From an uncultured Clostridium sp. (GTDB lineage: Bacteria; Bacillota; Clostridia; TANB77; CAG-508): a stretch of 26,760 bases of DNA. Under the pieces are notes generated by a model, which saw only the letters and a program-made list of their open reading frames with translations, had not been told where the DNA came from and did no database searches. The stretch is from assembly GCA_946495905.1 (NCBI GenBank), contig CAMMEP010000012.1, positions 1 through 26,760 of the forward strand, given 5' to 3'. Of the stretch, positions 23,865-26,760 are shown in pieces (within the stretch, counting starts at the first letter, position 1; every line of letters begins with the position of its first letter). The position numbers and the translations under genes were made by a program.

Positions 23865-23979
23865 ATAAAAGATGATTGTATTTAAGGGGATATAGTTAAA
23901 AAAGTAGTTAAAGTCTTGTTTATGTGTAAGCGTAATCTTTTTAAACTAAAAAATACCTTGAGAAAGGAATGAAAAAATT

Positions 23980-25989
23980 ATGGATGAAAAATTAAAAGAA
24001 GCTTTAATTAATGCAGTTGATAAAAGAATTGCTAGCTTAGAAAATGATAAGAAGGGATTGGAGACAGAATTAACAAATTCTAGATTATATGAAAATGAAG
24101 AAAATGGATTTACACAAGACTTAGATAAAGTAAATGAAGAACTTGAAATCGCTAAAAATGAAAAGAAAGAGATAGAACAGCTTGATGAAGAACATAAAAA
24201 ACTAAAACAAGAATTAGACGAAAAAAATAATAAATTCAAATTAAGAATGGAAAGCCTACTAAAAGATAAAGAACAATTAGAAGAAGAATTAAATAAAAAA
24301 GGTTTATACGATAATGAAAGACAAGGATTAGAAAGCGATTTAGAAAAAGTAAATAATGAAATAGTATTAGCAAGGTCTGATAATACAATAAAAGATTTGG
24401 CTAAAAAAGTAGGCAATATGGATGCTAAGATTGACGAATATTTGGCTAAATATAAAATAGATAAAGAAAAAGTAAAACAAGAAAAAGATATCGATCCTAC
24501 TAATAATTCGAAAGACAATAAAGAAGACAAGAATAAAAGCCAAGAAGAAGTTCAAAAAAGAAGTGACAAGTTTGTAAATCTTAGCGATAAATATCAGCAA
24601 AATCAAAAAGATTTAGATAAAATTGCAAAAGAAGCGCAAAAATCTCAAAATGATCCAGACAAATTAAGAACTTTATATATGATGCAACAAAACTTAAAGA
24701 GAGAAAATGAAGAACTAAAAAAACAACTCGACGAAATGAACAAATATAAAATTATTGTAGATAAAAAGAATGAAATAAAAGAATATGAACCTAAAAAAGA
24801 CAAGGTTATATTTAATATAAGAACTGGAATGTATACCTATTTTGATAAAAACAATGAAGGTATTGATATAAAACTAGATGAGAAATATCTAACTAAAGAA
24901 GGTAAAAAAGAATCTATTAAAGAAATTATGGAAAAAACTGGGCTAAATAAAAAACAAGCTAATAAAGTAGATATTAATTTATATCAAATACTAAAAGAAA
25001 TGGACAAAAGGAATAATACAACAAAAGCAGATGACTATTTAAAAGCTTTTGAAAATGGTGACAATAAGAAAATGCCAGTGGATTTAGCTTATGATTTAAG
25101 AAAGAGAAACAATAATAACGAAAAAGAAACATCAGATAATCAATTAACCTTTATGCAAAAAATAAAAATGAAAATTATTGCAAAACAACATGAAGCAAAG
25201 AAAATTGCAACTGTAATGAGAGATAAAAGTTTATTTAGAAAATTCTTATTAGGATTAGGAATTGCTGGTGTAGCAGGTACATTGGCAATAGGAAATGCTC
25301 AGCCAACACAGCCAGTTAATGAACCAGAAATAGAACAAGATGATTCGAAGGATAATGAGAATGAAAAGGACTCTCAAGATACAATAAAAGATGAGGAAAA
25401 TGATAAAACAGAAGAAGAAATTTTAGAAGACATGATGAAAGAATTTGAAGAATCTGATTTTGTTAGTGTTAATGCAGGGCAAGAATATATAGAAGCTTCT
25501 GATTTAACTCAAACAGGAAGAAGAGGACAATTTGTAGAAGATATGGATTGTCAAATAACTAATAGGGCTATTGTAGAAATAATGGAAGATGGAAGCGAAA
25601 AAATTATAGTTACTTCTAAAGGTAAAACTTGGGAAGAGGCTGGAATTAATCCAGAAGATTACAAAGCAGATAATTATGTTGAAAAATATGCATTAGAAGC
25701 AATTGATGGAAGAACAGATTCTAGAGGATATAGCAGATTTGGATGGGTAAATTCTGATAATTGTGAAAAATTATATTCTAGAGTAGAAAATATTAACGGA
25801 GAAGAAACAATTACTTATCATTCAATGGATGATATAAAAGCAATGGTAAAAGACAAGATGGAACAAAATAAAACTGCTCATCAATCCTTTACAGATAGTA
25901 TTCGTACTTCAGTAGCTGGATTGTCAGAAGAACAAATAGCAAATGCAAACTCGAATCAAAGAGTAAATGATAATGATAGAGAAATGTAA
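23980..25989 (+). CDS. Large coiled-coil protein with one membrane helix, function unknown
   Basis: I do not recognise a family. The 669-residue protein starts with heptad-rich coiled coil (about 15-140, 185-260). Residues 20-60 and 93-133 are an internal duplication: compare LYENEENGFTQDLDKVNEEL with LYDNERQGLESDLEKVNNEI. A mixed segment follows (about 270-400) with FNIRTGMYTYFDK and IMEKTGLNKKQANKVDINLY. Then come a basic stretch and one membrane helix (about 422-440), an acidic low-complexity linker (about 446-485) and a C-terminal domain (about 495-640) with QTGRRGQFVEDMDCQI and GYSRFGWVNSDN. The likely topology is a cytoplasmic coil with an outside C-terminal domain, suggesting a scaffold or envelope-spanning role. 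GAAAGG precedes the ATG, and tandem promoters and a strong terminator make it a one-gene unit. Confidence 0.85.
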   Translation: MDEKLKEALINAVDKRIASLENDKKGLETELTNSRLYENEENGFTQDLDKVNEELEIAKNEKKEIEQLDEEHKKLKQELDEKNNKFKLRMESLLKDKEQLEEELNKKGLYDNERQGLESDLEKVNNEIVLARSDNTIKDLAKKVGNMDAKIDEYLAKYKIDKEKVKQEKDIDPTNNSKDNKEDKNKSQEEVQKRSDKFVNLSDKYQQNQKDLDKIAKEAQKSQNDPDKLRTLYMMQQNLKRENEELKKQLDEMNKYKIIVDKKNEIKEYEPKKDKVIFNIRTGMYTYFDKNNEGIDIKLDEKYLTKEGKKESIKEIMEKTGLNKKQANKVDINLYQILKEMDKRNNTTKADDYLKAFENGDNKKMPVDLAYDLRKRNNNNEKETSDNQLTFMQKIKMKIIAKQHEAKKIATVMRDKSLFRKFLLGLGIAGVAGTLAIGNAQPTQPVNEPEIEQDDSKDNENEKDSQDTIKDEENDKTEEEILEDMMKEFEESDFVSVNAGQEYIEASDLTQTGRRGQFVEDMDCQITNRAIVEIMEDGSEKIIVTSKGKTWEEAGINPEDYKADNYVEKYALEAIDGRTDSRGYSRFGWVNSDNCEKLYSRVENINGEETITYHSMDDIKAMVKDKMEQNKTAHQSFTDSIRTSVAGLSEEQIANANSNQRVNDNDREM

Positions 25990-25999
25990 AGAAAATAGA

Positions 26000-26036
26000 A
26001 AAACCGCCGTAAGTGAAAAACTTATGGCGGTTTTTT
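26000..26036. terminator. Bidirectional terminator between convergent genes
   Basis: AAAACCGCCGTAAGT pairs with ACTTATGGCGGTTTT (26020-26034, one G-T pair) around a short A-rich loop, with a T run on the plus strand and the complementary A run giving a T run on the minus strand. It serves the coiled-coil gene and the convergent gene at 26042. Confidence 0.9.
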
Positions 26037-26041
26037 GAAGA

Positions 26042-26413
26042 TCATTCTTCTTCCGGAATACTGAATGAAGAAGTCAGCATTCCGAGAAAATATTCTACAG
26101 CAATTATTATCATTATAATAATAATGTAAAATATTTTCATTTGGAGAAACTGTAGTAATAAATAGCTACCAACTACTCCAACAAATAGAGTAATAAAATT
26201 GCTAGATATTCTTAGCTCTCCATCATCGTCCCATATATTAAATGAAGCGATGAAGTATACTACAAACAGTAGTACATTGGTTGCCAAAATTTTGGCAATG
26301 GGAAGGTCTAAGAAGTGCATTGCAATTGTAAACATAATGAGTGTGAAAATGTATGCACCTATTACTAGTGGCCGATGAATTACATCTGAAAAAAAGTTTT
26401 TTAAGTTCTGCAT
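26042..26413 (-). CDS. Small four-helix membrane protein, function unknown
   Basis: The 123-residue product has four predicted membrane helices (about 16-34, 40-58, 72-90, 93-112) with short loops. A conserved-looking acidic loop WDDDGE lies between helices 2 and 3, and the tail is acidic (PEEE). Size and topology recall small holin- or permease-like membrane proteins, but no family signature is evident. On the minus strand AGGAGGG precedes the ATG closely and the gene ends in TGA. R14 is encoded by CGG and must be read in frame, since a skip there would reach a stop within three codons. It faces the coiled-coil gene convergently and is divergent from rpsL. Confidence 0.75.
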   Translation of the reverse strand: MQNLKNFFSDVIHRPLVIGAYIFTLIMFTIAMHFLDLPIAKILATNVLLFVVYFIASFNIWDDDGELRISSNFITLFVGVVGSYLLLQFLQMKIFYIIIIMIIIAVEYFLGMLTSSFSIPEEE

Positions 26414-26626
26414 GTGAACCCTCCTATAAAAAATAAGCTATTGTGAATAGTTACACATATATTATAACAAAATTCAAGCAAATAGTCAAATTATGTAAAG
26501 TAAATAATCAACTCAAAAAAAGTTATTATAATAAGTAATTATAAATTAATTTTTATCATCAATAAATAGTAGAATATCAATTATAATGAGATATACGAAA
26601 TTTACTGAAAAATAGGCAAAAACTTA

Positions 26627-26655
26627 TTGACAGATACACATAAAAATGATACAAT
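26627..26655 (+). promoter_or_regulatory. Promoter of rpsL operon
   Basis: A perfect -35 TTGACA (26627-26632) and TACAAT (26650-26655) are 17 nt apart, the strongest promoter in the window, as expected for a ribosomal protein operon. The leader contains a small GGCA/TGCC hairpin. The rest of the 26414-26725 gap is AT-rich with no gene. Confidence 0.85.
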
Positions 26656-26725
26656 ATTTACTGTTATAGTAAAAGGCAATTTATGCCATTTTATTAATTT
26701 ATTTTAGAAAAGAGGTGAAATTTAA

Positions 26726-26760
26726 GTGCCAACAATTAATCAATTAGTAAGAAAAGGAAG
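26726..26760 (+). CDS. rpsL: 30S ribosomal protein S12 (5' end only)
   Basis: GTG 26726, eight nt after AGAGGTGA, starts MPTINQLVRKGR, the nearly invariant S12 N-terminus. S12 sits at the decoding centre and governs accuracy. The gene runs off the window end after 11 complete codons. The next genes would normally be rpsG, fusA and tuf. The strong promoter directly upstream suggests an rpsL-led operon separate from rpoBC. Confidence 0.95.
   Translation, partial: MPTINQLVRKG

Noticed and set aside
26042..26413. Phage holin as part of a prophage
   Set aside because: Only size and helix count fit. There are no phage genes nearby and the neighbours are chromosomal housekeeping genes.
1..26760. 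CRISPR array, tRNA or rRNA genes
   Set aside because: No regularly spaced repeats of CRISPR length, tRNA-like cloverleaf signatures or rRNA sequence were seen on either strand. The AAGATA copies at 1432-1788 are too short and irregular.

Overview
This window looks like a chromosomal segment from a low-GC, AT-biased member of Bacillota, most likely an uncultured gut Clostridia relative. The grounds are AGA- and A/T-ending codon bias, AGGAGG-type ribosome binding sites, a mraZ-led division and cell-wall (dcw) cluster, a PASTA-bearing class B PBP, and a MurE with the DNPR motif expected for meso-diaminopimelate. It contains no rRNA, tRNA, CRISPR array, transposase or integrase gene.

Layout. Positions 1-664 hold the 3' part of an M15 peptidase with a peptidoglycan-binding domain. 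From 885 to 12844 runs a dcw cluster: mraZ (with a consensus promoter and a 10-bp-periodic MraZ operator), rsmH, ftsL, a spoVD/ftsI-type PBP, murE, mraY, ftsW/spoVE and murG. It lacks murF and murD at their usual places. It is interrupted by an opposite-strand ygcG-like/lemA pair that sits between near-identical 42-bp direct repeats. From 12996 come a small DUF6514-like gene, a pilin-like protein with an FGE/C-type-lectin-like C-terminus whose last codons look like a diversity-generating-retroelement (DGR) variable region, three strong hairpins, and topA. From 17557 to 19130 is an accessory patch with two foldback repeats, a compositionally foreign gene of unknown function and a broken yebC start. 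Then follow a SNF2-family helicase, trmFO, a large coiled-coil membrane protein, a small four-helix membrane protein on the minus strand, and the first codons of rpsL.

The most striking signal is recoding. Four separate genes (M15 peptidase, rsmH, ftsW/spoVE, pilin-FGE) are each split by a +1 shift, and in all four the break lies exactly at an in-frame CGG codon. Skipping the C and reading the following GGN as glycine restores the conserved family sequence every time. CGG is very rare here: I counted about ten in-frame CGG codons in roughly 7,000. It is read normally as Arg in several accessory genes. This resembles hungry-codon +1 frameshifting of the yeast Ty1 CUU-AGG-C type, where a slow Arg codon yields to a +1 glycine codon. 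Sequencing or assembly error must be excluded first.

A second theme is foldback DNA. Two 183-187-bp elements and a truncated third share a core, while their outer arms differ between copies yet stay self-complementary.
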